DNA of 64,000 bases from Letharia columbiana. Its lineage: Eukaryota > Ascomycota > Lecanoromycetes > Lecanorales > Parmeliaceae. Below the pieces are notes generated by a model that was given only the letters and a program-made list of their open reading frames with translations, was not told where the DNA came from and made no database searches. The translations under genes were made by a program, and so were the position numbers. Every line of letters starts with the position of its first letter. Positions within the stretch are counted from its first letter, which is position 1. Positions 35,478 through 47,689 of the stretch are shown in pieces. The stretch lies in contig NW_023501061.1 of assembly GCF_014066305.1 (NCBI RefSeq), positions 62,001 through 126,000 of the forward strand, written 5' to 3'.

Positions 35478-37713
35478 ATATATTTTAAAATATTAATATT
35501 ATTTTAAATTTAATATATTATAATATCTAATATTAATTTTATATTTTACTTTTATTATTTAATTAATTTATATAAAATATTATTTAAAATTTATAAAGTT
35601 TAAATAGTCTATTATAATATAGAGTTAAAATTAAATAAATATATTTTAAAAATTATAATTATTTTAATTATCTTATTTTATTTAATTTAGATTTTTATAT
35701 AATATAGTAAAATTTAAAAAAAATTATAATAATATATAATAAATTTTACGAATTATTTAATTAATATAAAAATATTATAAAATTTATACGCTATTAGTCT
35801 ATATATTTAAACTTAATAATTATTTCTATTTAATATTTAATATTATTTAATAATTTTTATATTAAAATTTTTATATTTTTAATAATTTTTTTAAAATTTA
35901 AAATTAATCTTATTAATATTTTATAATAAATTTTAATTTTATTTATTTTATAGTAAAGATATAGCTAGAATATTAAAGTAATTATATATATAAGAAAGAC
36001 TATAACTCTTTAAGAAAGTCTAAAAAAATACTCTTTCTTTATTATTTTACTATTATAAATTACTCGATATATATATATTAAATAAATATCTTTAAAGTAT
36101 AAAAATTATTTTAATATTATACTCTACTTAAATCGTAAAATATAGTTTACTTATTATATTTTAAAATATTATTATTATAAAAGTAAATATTAATTTTAAC
36201 TCTTTATTTATTATAAACTCTTAAATAACTTAATAAATTATATTTTCTTATAAATATAATATAGATAAAATAGAGATAGATAATAAATTATAAGTTTAAA
36301 TAAATAAGTATATATAAAGATAATAAAATATAGATCTCGAATAGTAATAGATATTTAATATATAATCTACTTTTCTTTAATAAAGATATTATTAGATTTT
36401 TCGATATATTAAAAAGATAGCGATAATATTTTTTTAAAATTATAATTTAGATTATTATTTAAAAAGTCTAATTTATTCTCTACTCTACTATTATATCGTT
36501 ATTTAATCTTTAATATAATAAGATTCTTATTTTAATAACTATTATACTTCGATAAAAAGCTTATTTTATTTATTTAAAAAAATTAATTACGATAAGAATA
36601 AAGAGATTTAATATATCTATCTTTATTTTAAAGTTAATTTATATATAGTTTAACTTTAATATCGAAGATTAATTAAATATCTTATAAAAAGGTTAATATT
36701 AAAGTATTAAAAATAAGTATTTAAACTTAACCTACTTTTAAAGTAAAAAAATTATTCTTTATTTATTTTATCTAATTTAGATATATTAATAATATTATTA
36801 AAAAAGTTAAAAATCTAGATAAAAAAATTAGACGAATATTTACTTATAAATTAATATATTAAAATCTTAGATTTTATAATAGTAGCTAAGATATCTATTA
36901 TATTCTTCTTTAAAAAATCTATAATTTTAATTTATATATAAAAATTAATTAATAAATAAATTATAAAGATAATATTAAGATAAAATATACTTATAACTAT
37001 ATTTAAAATAAATTAAGTTTTTTAATTCGTACTATTTTAATTAAGAGAATATTTACTCTTAATTTATTCTTAATTATATTATTTAATATTATCTCTTTAA
37101 ATAAATTTAATAATATATATAATTTTATTTAAATTAAAATATATAAGATATATAATTCGATAGTTATATAAAAGCTTATTAAATTTAATTTAAATATTAT
37201 TAATAAAATATAATAAGTAATTAATCTTAAATATAGATAAAATATTATCTTATTTAGACTTCGACTTAAATATTCTAAATATTTATTTAATACTCTTTTT
37301 AAGAATTTCTTCTTAACGTATAATATTATTAAAGTTTTTATTTACTTTATTTCTTTCTAAAATACTATTACTCTAGATATTATATATTAAAAATATTTAT
37401 ATTTTAAAAAAAGAAAATTTACTTCTCGCCTATTCTTTATAGGCTTTAATTTATTAAATCTCTTATCTCTATTCTTACTCTCTTCTATATTATTTAATAT
37501 AATAATTTCTTAATAATTTAATTATACTTTAAAGAGTTTATATATTTTAAACTTCTTTATATTAGCGGGTTAAGAGGTTACTTTTTCTTTTTTTAAAATC
37601 TTCTTTAAGATAGACTTAAGCGAAGGACTTATAGAAATAAATTAGAATTATATATTTATTCTCTTAATTTATTTTATACTAGATATCTTAAAAAACTTAT
37701 TATATATTATTAG
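35478..37713. other. AT-rich degraded stretch, unidentified
   Basis: 2.2 kb with even fewer CpG than the neighbouring Copia relics. Some frames run for 60-80 codons with few stops (for example about 36900-37650, + strand), suggesting old coding DNA. I recognise no transposase, RT or cellular domain and see no LTR or TIR pair. The left edge cuts the Copia-1 LTR, so something was inserted or joined here. Confidence 0.3.
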
Positions 37714-38185
37714 TATATATAAAAGAATAAGATAGAACTAAGCTTGAAAACCTTGAATTTGTATATACAGCCAATTATAAATTCGGGTTCGCTACGCTCT
37801 TTGATTAGACCGGCTAAATTATCGCGAGTAAATAAATTAGCGTCCGCAATTATCAAAATCTCGCCCTCTTACACCTCCCTTATTAAAAAAATAGGTATAT
37901 ATTATTAATATATAGAATTACTTTTTTATTTTCTATTAAAATTTTAAGATTTTTTTTTAAATTTTAAAGCGCTATTTGTGCTTTCCGAATTTTTAAGAAT
38001 TTTAAAATTTAGTCTTATAATTATTAAAGCGCAAGGAATTCAAATATCGCTCACCAAAGATCGCTCACCAAAGATCGCTCACCAAAGATCGCTCACCAAA
38101 GATCGCTCATCAAAGATCGCTTACCTACTTACTCGATAGCCCTAATTAAAAAAATGATTATGAATTTAATTCATAGGCCTTTACT
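37714..38185 (+). mobile_element. Short A-type repeat, copy A1
   Basis: Shares both ends and most of its length with A2 (58564-58994): start tatatataaaagaataag, end tatgaatttaattcat plus aggcctttact. Inside is a 14-bp tandem repeat (38046-38125). It is lightly RIP-mutated compared with A2. There is no ORF, TIR or LTR. The start and end also match those of the longer element B1, so the A type looks like a deletion derivative of the B type. Confidence 0.65.
38046..38125 (+). repeat. 14-bp minisatellite, six units
   Basis: Six units of atcgctcaccaaag start at 38046, 38060, 38074, 38088, 38102 and 38116; the last two carry RIP-type C-to-T changes. Copy A2 has three units (58897-58934), so the array varies in length between family members. 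Confidence 0.9.
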
Positions 38186-39421
38186 CGTAATAAATAAAAG
38201 AATAATTATTATTACTATTAGAATAAATAAAAAGAATAAGAAAAGTAGAAGATTATAGAGAATAATAAATAGTATAAATAGACTAACCCTCGGGCTATAG
38301 ATTTTCTAAAATAATATTTATTAAAGAAGCGAATTTAGCGATTTTAATATCTCGAAAATATTAAAAAGTTAACTACCTTTTCTCTATTAACGATATTACT
38401 CTATACTCTATATAAATCGAATATTATTATATTTTAATCTAGAATATTCTATAGAACTATCTAATATTTTAAAAATTAGATTTAAATATTTATCTTTTTT
38501 ATAAAGAGTTTCTTATAGCGCGAGAGCGAGATTTTAAATTTAATCTCTAAGTTTTAAAATTAATTATCTTTATAATAATAAGATATCTATATAATTAAAG
38601 AAGATTTAAAAAAAAATTATTAATAGATATTAGAATAAGCTAATTAAAACGTTTAAGCTATTTAGAAAATTTAATTATATAATATCTAAAGCTAAATAAT
38701 AATTTAGAGAATTAATAAATACGTTTATACGATATAGCGAAATATTAATAATAATAATATTATTTTATAAATAATAGAATTAAATCTTATAAAAAGAAAT
38801 AATTAGTATTAAATAGATAGATAGTTTTTTTATTTCTCTTAATAATAATATTAGCTAGAATTTAGCTAATTAAATAATAATAATATTCTAAAAAAAAGCT
38901 ATTATTTAATTAGATAGTAAACTTAGATATCTACTATAATATAATTAATCATCTTTAAGATATTTTTATATTCGCCTATTTCCTTAAGACTCTTCTTTAT
39001 TTCTTTATTTTCTTATAAAGATAGCGTATTATTAATCGCCTTTTTAAATTTATAACTATCGTTTATTCCTAATATTTATTTATTCTATAATCTTCGATCT
39101 ACTAAAATCTTAATTTATTAAATTAATCTATTTTAAGTATTTTAGTATAACTTATAATATTATATAATATATATCTCTTCTAATTAGCGAATATATAATA
39201 GAATAATAATATATAAACGCTAGATCTTTAATATTTTAATTTTAAACCTATTATTTTTTAAGATAATTATATTAAGAAATAATAGAAAATAATAATAGAA
39301 GAGAAGATTTAAATAGAGTAAGAGGGTTTAAATAAAATTATATTTTTAAAATATTTTAAAAAAAAATATTAATAAGTATTTTAAGATATTAGAAACCGTT
39401 ATAAATAGCGAAATAAATGCT
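38186..39421. other. AT-rich degraded stretch, unidentified
   Basis: 1.2 kb of RIP-like sequence between A1 and B0. A + strand segment near 38580-38780 is Lys/Arg/Ile-rich with few stops and could be part of an old gag, but I see no diagnostic motif. Confidence 0.3.
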
Positions 39422-40994
39422 AGCGATAGATAGATTAAACTAATATTTAAATATTATAGTTATATTAAACGCGTTCGAGATCGAATAATAATTCTTTCAT
39501 CTATTTATATAACTATTATTTCTCTATTATTCTATTAATTCTATTAATTTTACTAATATAAATATATTTACTCTCGATATTCTCGCACTTAATTAAATAA
39601 GAGAAGGATTTATAATAAGCGAATATAGAGAATATTATAAAGAATATTACGAAGATAGTAATTAGTAGTAGTAATATAATAAATTTACTCTTTACGATCT
39701 TATATTAATCTACTTAGCTAGTATAAAAGAAGTTATTATAATAAACGAATATAGAGAGTACTACGAAGAAACTAAGTAATAATAAGATTCTTAATACTAA
39801 GAACACGGCTCAGCTCTCTAAGATTCCACATTATATGCTCTCTATAATTTCATATTAAATCATTACTCAGTAAGCGGAGAACATTACTATAACTTAGTCT
39901 ATTATCCTTACTATATTAAGAAGTAAGAGAAGAAATTATAATAGATAAATACGGAGAATACTGCGGAGAATACTGCGGAGAATACTATGGAGAATATTAC
40001 GGAGGAAACTAAGCGATAATAAGGCTACCATCGTCAAGAACACGGCTTAGCTCTCCAAGATCCTATATTATATCAGTTATCCACTCAGTTAGTTACTCAG
40101 CTAGTCACTTAGTTTAATACTCTATAAAAGAAGGAGTAAGAGGAGGAATTACATTTTTTATAGGTAAATGCGAAGAATACTATAGAGAAATCAAGTAGCA
40201 ACAAGGCCATCATCGTTAAGAACACAGCTCAGCTCTCCAAGATCTTATATTATATTATTCATTCACTTAGTTAGCTACTTAGTTAGCCACTTAGTCTAAT
40301 ACTCTATAAGAGAAGAAGTAAGAGAAGAAACTATAATAGGTAAATGCGGAGAATATTATAAAGAAACTAAGCGGTAATAAAGCTACCATCGTTAAAAACA
40401 CGGCTTAGCTCTTTAAGATCTCACATTATATACTCTTCACAGTTTTATATTAAATTATTACTTAGTAAGTGAAGAATATTACTATAACTTAGTCTATTAT
40501 TCCTACTATATTAATATAATATATTACTATAATAATATTATAAGAGAAGAATCTACTACGACGATTATAATTAATTAGACCTCTATAGAAGAAATATCGA
40601 ACGATATATATTTAAATAAATTAAAATCGTTCGATATCTTACTCTAATAGCTATTTTATTATTCGAAAGATTTTACTACGATAGAAGATAATGTGAGATT
40701 TACATTACTAATTAGCATATTATCTTCATTTCTTTTCGATATTTTAATACTTCTTACTATAAGAATATAACCTTTCTCTATTTTTTATAGATAATTATTA
40801 CGAATTAATTCTCTATACTCGATATATCTTTCTAATTAGACCTTAGCGCGCCTCTCTTTATATATATATATTTATATATAGATTAAAAACGTATAGTAAG
40901 CGATTAGAGTTCGATTTAACTTTAAAACTAAAGCTAAAATTCGATTTAACTTAGAAAAATTCATCTTTATAAATTTAATTTATAGGCCTTTACT
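39422..40994 (+). mobile_element. B-type repeat, RIP-mutated copy B0
   Basis: Collinear with 56396-58508 of B1: the same entry segment (agcgatagatagattaaac), the same minisatellite with about four units (acacggctyagctctccaag near 39801, 40038, 40220 and 40395), the same hairpin region (about 40590-40640) and the same 3' end (gaatttaattcat-like plus aggcctttact). It is partly RIP-mutated and lacks the 5' A-like segment of B1, so it is 5'-truncated or a shorter variant. Confidence 0.7.
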
Positions 40995-41331
40995 TATATA
41001 GATATAATTAGATAGAATAGATATTCTTCGTATTTAATTATTATAATAAGAAGAATAGTAATAAATAGTAATAAGAATAATATTTATAGCTATCTCTTTA
41101 AATAGAGAGTTATCTATAATGAAAATATAGTTATTATAGTTATAAAATATAATTACTAGTTATAAAAATAAAAATATCGCTATTATAGCTATAAATATCT
41201 ATTATTTCTATATGCTTAGCGTATATTAAGTTTTAAATTATAGATTAATCTATAATTTATATATTTTTAATACGAAATATAATTTAATAAGTAAAAATAT
41301 AAAATCGTATATATATAGTACGCTAATTTAA
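40995..41331. other. AT-rich spacer
   Basis: No coding or repeat motif recognised. The last three bases (taa, 41329-41331) are the left TSD of the Harbinger-like MITE. Confidence 0.5.
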
Positions 41332-41841
41332 GGGCCCCTTCGGTAACCACATATTTTCAAAATATGCCCACATATTTTCAACTTTGGTTTTCAAACAGGG
41401 GTAAGATATTATGTTAAGAGTACTAGTACACCCCGTAATCGCTCGTAATACTTTCCTCGAGAATCTCTTTAAGGACCGTTGAACCCCATAAAAGACAGTA
41501 GCATCACCACCGATTAATACTATTCGAAAGAGTACAATTAATAGCAATAAGTCTTCTTATTCACTCAGACGAAAAGCGCAAAATTTAAATCGCTATTACG
41601 TTAAGATTTCTAATTTTCATAGATTATCTATCCAGATATCGCCTTTTCCAGACTCAAATTATGGGTTGACCCATAATTTGGATATTTTCAAATATTTGGC
41701 CCTTAGGGCTGAAATCTCAATTGTCAAATTTTGGTCTTGGCGCCAAGCTTGCATAATATTTCCATGCACGTATTGAATGGTAATTGACTAACGAAAAGTC
41801 AAATGTCATATTTTGAAAATATGTGGTTACCGAAGGGGCCC
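41332..41841. mobile_element. PIF/Harbinger-like MITE with perfect 35-bp TIRs
   Basis: The first 35 bp (41332-41366, starting GGGCCCCTTCGGTAACCACA) are the exact reverse complement of the last 35 bp (41807-41841). A 3-bp TAA duplication flanks it (41329-41331 and 41842-41844). GGG-starting TIRs with a 3-bp TWA target duplication are typical of PIF/Harbinger transposons. The 510-bp length and lack of a transposase make it non-autonomous. A perfect 11-bp hairpin lies at 41656-41679. It shows no RIP in a RIP-mutated setting, so it arrived late or is too short for RIP. A 74-codon minus-strand ORF at 41323-41547 spans the left TIR and is not a gene. Confidence 0.85.
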
Positions 41842-41844
41842 TAA

Positions 41845-42267
41845 GAATATATTAATATATTTTAAAAATATATAATTATTAAAGAGACTTTAAGAATATA
41901 GAAGTAATCGTCTTAATAGAACTTTTAGAAGACTTAAGACGATTACTTTTAAATCTTAATCTATCTTTATAATAATATTATCGAAGAATAATTAAATTAA
42001 CTCGTCGAATTAATAAGATTCTCTTATAGTAATTTAATAGCCCTTCTTATCTATTATACTCTTCTTCTCTATACCTCACTATCGTCTATTAATTTTTTTA
42101 AAGCTATTTATAACTCTATCTTATTTACTATAATCTCTTAAGAATATATTATTCGCTAGAGATTCTTTTAAAAGACGATATAGCTCTATTATAGAAGAAG
42201 AATAAGAGTAATCTTAGTAATATTAAGTAAAGTTATAGTACGTAATTTAACGCGTCTAGATCGTTAA
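41845..42267. other. AT-rich stretch upstream of the Gypsy-2 LTR core, with hairpin
   Basis: Contains a 14-bp perfect inverted repeat (aagtaatcgtctta at 41902-41915 and its complement at 41935-41948, 19-nt loop). The right part (from about 42170) probably belongs to the Gypsy-2 5' LTR but is too changed for a firm boundary. Confidence 0.45.
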
Positions 42268-42367
42268 TATGGAATTTAGTCTTATAAGACTTAATATACG
42301 AGTATATTAATAAGTAGATTTTATTAACTAGAGAATAATTAATTCACCTATATATATAACTTTATAG
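42268..42367 (+). repeat. Gypsy-2 5' LTR core
   Basis: 100 bp aligned without gaps to 60557-60656. Differences are RIP-type transitions (for example ggaatttagtcttataag against ggaatccagccttgtaag). It is the more mutated of the pair. Confidence 0.72.
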
Positions 42368-42399
42368 AAGTACTAACTTATCTACTTACTACGCTTTCT

Positions 42400-45300
42400 T
42401 TATTTAATAATTATAAGTTCTTAATAACGAGTTAAGAAATTAATCTTACTAGATTTATTTCTTTAATTAATTAAAGCTTCCGCCTCGCTATAGTAATAGA
42501 CTTTCTACGAAGTTAAGTTATTTATTAATACTATTAATCTTTAATTAGATATATCTCTATCGAGTTATAAAAATAATTTCGTAAATACTATATCGTCAAG
42601 AAGCTTATTCTTAACAATTATATTATACTAAGAAACGTATTTCTAATATTTTTTAGCTCGGATTTCTAAGCTATATCTTCTAAGAATCTTAGTTCTTAAG
42701 CTTCTTAAATAGCTATATCGACGTTATCGATTACTAAGATTTAAGCTAGCTTCTTAATTAGTTAAAGATCTTATTAATATTAATTATTAAATTTACGAGT
42801 TTCTTCTAGCTATAAATCGAACTTATTAATATAAGATTTTTAAGATTATTAATTATACTATCGACTATATTATTAATAATTATTCAAATTTAGAATTAAG
42901 ATTAACGTCGAAATCGTTAAGATAAATAAGAATATTTTCGATAGAATCTTCTATCTTTAAATATATCTAATTAATAGATCTATTTATCTTTCGTAAAGCT
43001 ATTAAAGTATTTAATAATTAAATTTATAATCTTCGAAGTAAGTTAAAGATTACGTAATATCTTAGAAGTAGAGATTCTTCTTCTATAGAAATAACGCCTT
43101 ATAATTCTTTAACGACTATATTATTAATAACTTTAGATTTTTTAAAAGATATTAATTTCTCTATTAGAGTAATTTTTATAAAGAAAAAAATCTATAGTAT
43201 TTTAATTAATTCGAAATTTTTATTAAATATAACTTAGTAGATAATCTCGTAATAGCTATAAGACTTTATTACTAATACTATTAATGTAATAATTCGAAAT
43301 CTTAACTTATTATTAAAATCTTTAGAATCTCTAAGATCTTTAAAAAACGATAATTCTATTATTAAAGTAAAAATCGAAAATTAGCTTTAATAAAACTCTA
43401 ATAAATTAAAATTCTTTAATCTTAATTATAACGAAAAATTTGTTAGTATAAAATCGCTAATTAAGTATATCGATAAGAAAATATATTTTCGAGATATATA
43501 TCTATTCGTTAAGCGAGCTAAGAATCTTATTATTATTAAAAAATTACTTATTTAAGAAGATCTTTAAATATATCTATAAGATATCGCACTCGAATAGTAG
43601 ATTATAAAACTTTTAAATATTAAGAAATATCTTACGAAGTATAATAATTTAAATTTTAATAGTTCGAAATAAAGTCGACTACTTATCTTAAGATTTAAGA
43701 AATCTTCTAATATTATTATTAATACTATACTATAAAAATAATATTCTTTAAAAAATATAAGTTCTTACCGCGAGCCTCGTGAATATATCTAAAAGATTTT
43801 AAGATTAATTAAAGATATCGATATAGTTCTTATTAAGAATTAACTTGATATTATTTATAATAATCTTAATTTAAAATTTCGCTAAGATATTAAGAGATCT
43901 AATAAAGATATTATTATTAATATATTTTTAATAAGTTTTAATAAATATAAATATAAATAGTGGGTATATATAAGTAAATACGGCGGAAGAAGTATTAGGC
44001 TTACTATATAAATAAGTTAATAATAGATTTAATTTATCGATAATAGAGATAATTCTAATTAATTTTAATTCTAATAGTAAGAATTTGGATTTAGATAATA
44101 ATTATCTTATAATTACTAATCTTATTAACTTTATTTATCTTTCTCTTATTAACTTAATAATTTAAATATTTATTAATTATAGTAGTAGTACGATTAATTA
44201 TTAAATTAATAATCTCGTTAATAAGAGCTATTTATATCTTATTAATCTTTATAAATTATATCTTCTTTAAATTTAAACGCGTTAGATTCGATATCGTCGA
44301 ATTATCTATAAGATAATAAATTTCTAAAAAGAGAGAATTAAGAAAATTAAGAATTTTAAAGATTATAGTAATAATAAAATAATAATTATAGCGAATATTA
44401 TTAGAAAGCTTATTAAACTTTAACTAATAAGAATAATAAAGACTTATTACCTTAAGAAAACGAGTATAATAAGAATTAAAGAATATATTATATTGAGTAT
44501 AAGAAATTAGTTAAATCAAATTCTTAAGAAAATAATAAGCTTAAATTTTTCGAATCTTTTAATTTTATAAGCTATTTTACGAAGGCTATATCGATAATTT
44601 ATATTTATTATTAATATTTAAAAGGCTTTTTCTTTAAAAACGCTTTATTTTATTATTTTAAGAAAGTATAAAAAAACCCCTTAAAATATATTTCGAAAGC
44701 TTTCAAAGTTATTAAAGATTTAGAAGTTATCGAGTAGATTTTATTAGTAACTTCGAAAATATTATTAGAATTAAAAAAGGTAATTAAGTTCTTAAATAAG
44801 AAATTAACCGCTATATCGAGATATACTTTTTAAATTTTTTATTATACTATTATTAATCTAAAGTTAATATTAGATTTTTAAGAATTTATATCGAGTTATA
44901 TAGATTTTAAAATAGATATTATTCTTATAAATCGACTTTAACGTTAGAAGTTCTTTTTAGATATTAAGATTTTGAAGATATTATTCTCTATACGCGTTAG
45001 AGATCTTAAAAGTACTATATATAATATTAACGAATTTATTATAATAATAATATATATAAAAGAGAAGCTATTTAATAGCTCTTAAGTATTTATAAAAATA
45101 ATTATAAAAGCTTACTTAGTCGATAATCTAAAAACTAATATATTAATTAATAACGATATTTTTATATTATAAAAAATTAAACTTAATTCTATAAATAAAA
45201 AAATAATTATTGATTATTATTAAGATCTTACTATTAAGATCGAAGTTATTATTAAAAAATATTTCGAGATATATTAAACGATTTATATTAAGGGAATAAT

Positions 45301-47172
45301 TATAATATTAATTTTATTTATAATATCGATATTAATAATATATTATAACACTTTTTTAAATAATAGAGATCTTTTATTTAAGTTTTAATATAAGTAAAAT
45401 CTTAATTAAAATAAGAGTGTATTTACTTATATAATTAATATATCTCTTTTCTTTATATAACTTTATAATATCTTAAATAGATTAATATAGATTACTCGAA
45501 AAACTCGTCTTAGCTCTATAATTAAGTTTCGAGAAAAAAAAATTTCTAATAATATTTAAGATTATATCTCTTATTGTTAATAAATAAATATTTAGAAAAT
45601 CTAAGTAATCGTAGAAATTTAGAATTATTAAAAAATTACTTAAGATAATAATCGAAGTTATAATCTATACGACTTTCGAATTATTATCTAAATATAAGAA
45701 TTTTAATTCTTCTATCGAGAATCTTATTTCTTCGATAATTAATTTTTTTTATAAGTATATACTTTTTAATGAAATTACTATCTACGATAGTACTTAAGAA
45801 GAAGCTTTTTAAATTATTACGATAGTTATAGAGTTTTCTAAAATTTAAAAAAATTAAGATACTACTATTAATATTCTTAAAAAAGAATAAATATTAATTT
45901 TCTTAAAATTAAAAATTAATTTTAAGTTATCTAGAGTATACTCGCTTAATTAAAAAAATCGCGAAGCTATTAATAAATTATTTAATAAATTATATAAATA
46001 AAAGAAAATAATATAGTTAAATTAATCTATAAAATATAATTATTTATATTTTATAATTTAGCGTAATATTTCTTCTAATAAAAAAGAACGCGTTATTATT
46101 AATATTAAAGACTTAAATAAAATTATAGAATTTAATAGTTATTCTATATTATTATAATTAAATATTATTAACTTTATAATTAGATATCGATATATTTTAA
46201 TAATTAACGCTATTAACTAATTTTATTAATTTCTTATAAAAATTCTTAATTAATATAAGCTTATAATAATATTTTATTATAGATAAGAGTAATTAAATAT
46301 AGTCTTAATAAGCTATAAAGAATCGCTACTATATATATAACGCTAGACTAATAAAATATTAAGATCTTTATAAGATTTTATTAAAGTATATATTAACGAT
46401 ATAATTATCTTTTTTTATATCTTAGCGAAACTATCTATAGAAGTTATTTATATTTTTTTAATAGCGTTAAGTTAATCTTAACTCTAAAAAATTCTTTTTA
46501 AAATATTTATTTATAATACTTTTTAGTTAATATATAAATAGCTTAGAAATATCTATTTTAATTGAAAAAATCTAAACTATAAAGACGCTTAGTTTTTCGC
46601 GAAGTTTTCGAAATCTTAAGATTTACTTAAACTTAATAGAATAACTATATTTATTAATATATCGCTATATCTAGATCTTAAAGTTATTATAAAGATAAAA
46701 AATTCGATTTATTTAAAATTTATTAATAATAAAGAAAAATAATTAAGCTAGCGGGTTAGCTAGAAAATAATAATTAATAAGATTATAAATCGAGAATTTT
46801 ATAGAAATAGAAATCTAGTTATATTAAGAGCTTTAGAGGATATTTAATAGCTTAATTTTTCTTATATATTACGATTAAAGTTATTATCTTTATATTAATA
46901 TTAATAACTCTAAAAGCTAAAGCTTTATAATAATAATTTATTATATTAAAAGAGATTTAAATCTTAATAAGAATATAATTATAATAAGAATATCGATATA
47001 GCTAATTATATTTCTAAGTAAACTTCTTAACGAGATTAAAAAGAATTACTAGTTTATAAAATTCGAAATCGCTAAAATCGTATAGATTATTAAAAAAATT
47101 AGATATCTTATTAAATCTTTCTTAATTTATTAATAGTTATTTATATTAATTATTTCGCTATTATATTAATAT
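42400..47172 (+). pseudogene. Gypsy-2 gag, RT and RNase H relic, first part
   Basis: Read on the + strand. Gag should occupy about 42.4-45.0 kb. A Tyr-rich segment near 44590-44660 (YIYYYQYLKG) would fit a Cys-rich knuckle before RIP. The RT at about 46085-46500 begins RVVINIKDLN and carries the catalytic-loop segment KVYINDIIIF near 46395. RNase H follows to 47172, where Gypsy-3 interrupts it; the frame resumes at 54267. The RT context belongs to the same broad fungal Gypsy group as Gypsy-1 and Gypsy-3. Closed by many stops. Confidence 0.72.
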
Positions 47173-47351
47173 TATAAGAGCAATATAAAAATGTAAGTAT
47201 AATAAGTAGTATATAGTAAAGATGGTTATTCTCCTACTAAGAAGTAACTACTTATAATACTAAGCTAAGGTTCTTATTAAGATACCTCCTTAGTAGGTAC
47301 GAAGGCAGATAAAACTATATACCTATATAGTTACGATAGCTTACTATAATA
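47173..47351 (-). repeat. Gypsy-3 3' LTR
   Basis: 179 bp, aligned over its full length with 54083-54261. It starts tataagag and ends ataata, consistent with TG...CA after RIP. Differences between the pair are mainly transitions. Confidence 0.85.
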
Positions 47352-47689
47352 ATATATCGTTAATAAAAAGTATAGCGATCTCGGTATATATATAAGCAAG
47401 GAGTATGTAAGTAAAGAAGTTATTGTCAAGTTCTTATATAATTAGTTTCCTTTCTTCTCGATATTATAACCGCAATAGCTTACTTCGTGATAGGCTTCGA
47501 AGATTCGATTATAAAAGGCTTCTATAATAATAGTAAAGGTAGTAATAATATAATAGCGTAATTAATTACGAAAGGCTTCTATAATATCGTTAATAGAGGA
47601 GATAGTAATAATAGCGGAGATAGTAGCTCTAATAGCGAAGGTAATAGCGAAGGTAGAGATATATCGGTTTTGTAATTTTTCGATATAGC

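Noticed and set aside
38046..38125. CRISPR-like regular array
   Set aside because: The 14-bp units are contiguous with no spacers, and the genome is fungal.
38150..38190. Helitron 3' terminus at the end of A/B repeats
   Set aside because: A palindrome is present but it is AT-rich, the CTRR end is absent and no 5' TC start can be fixed.
41323..41547. 74-aa minus ORF at the Harbinger-like MITE
   Set aside because: It crosses the TIR boundary into flanking DNA and has no transposase motif.
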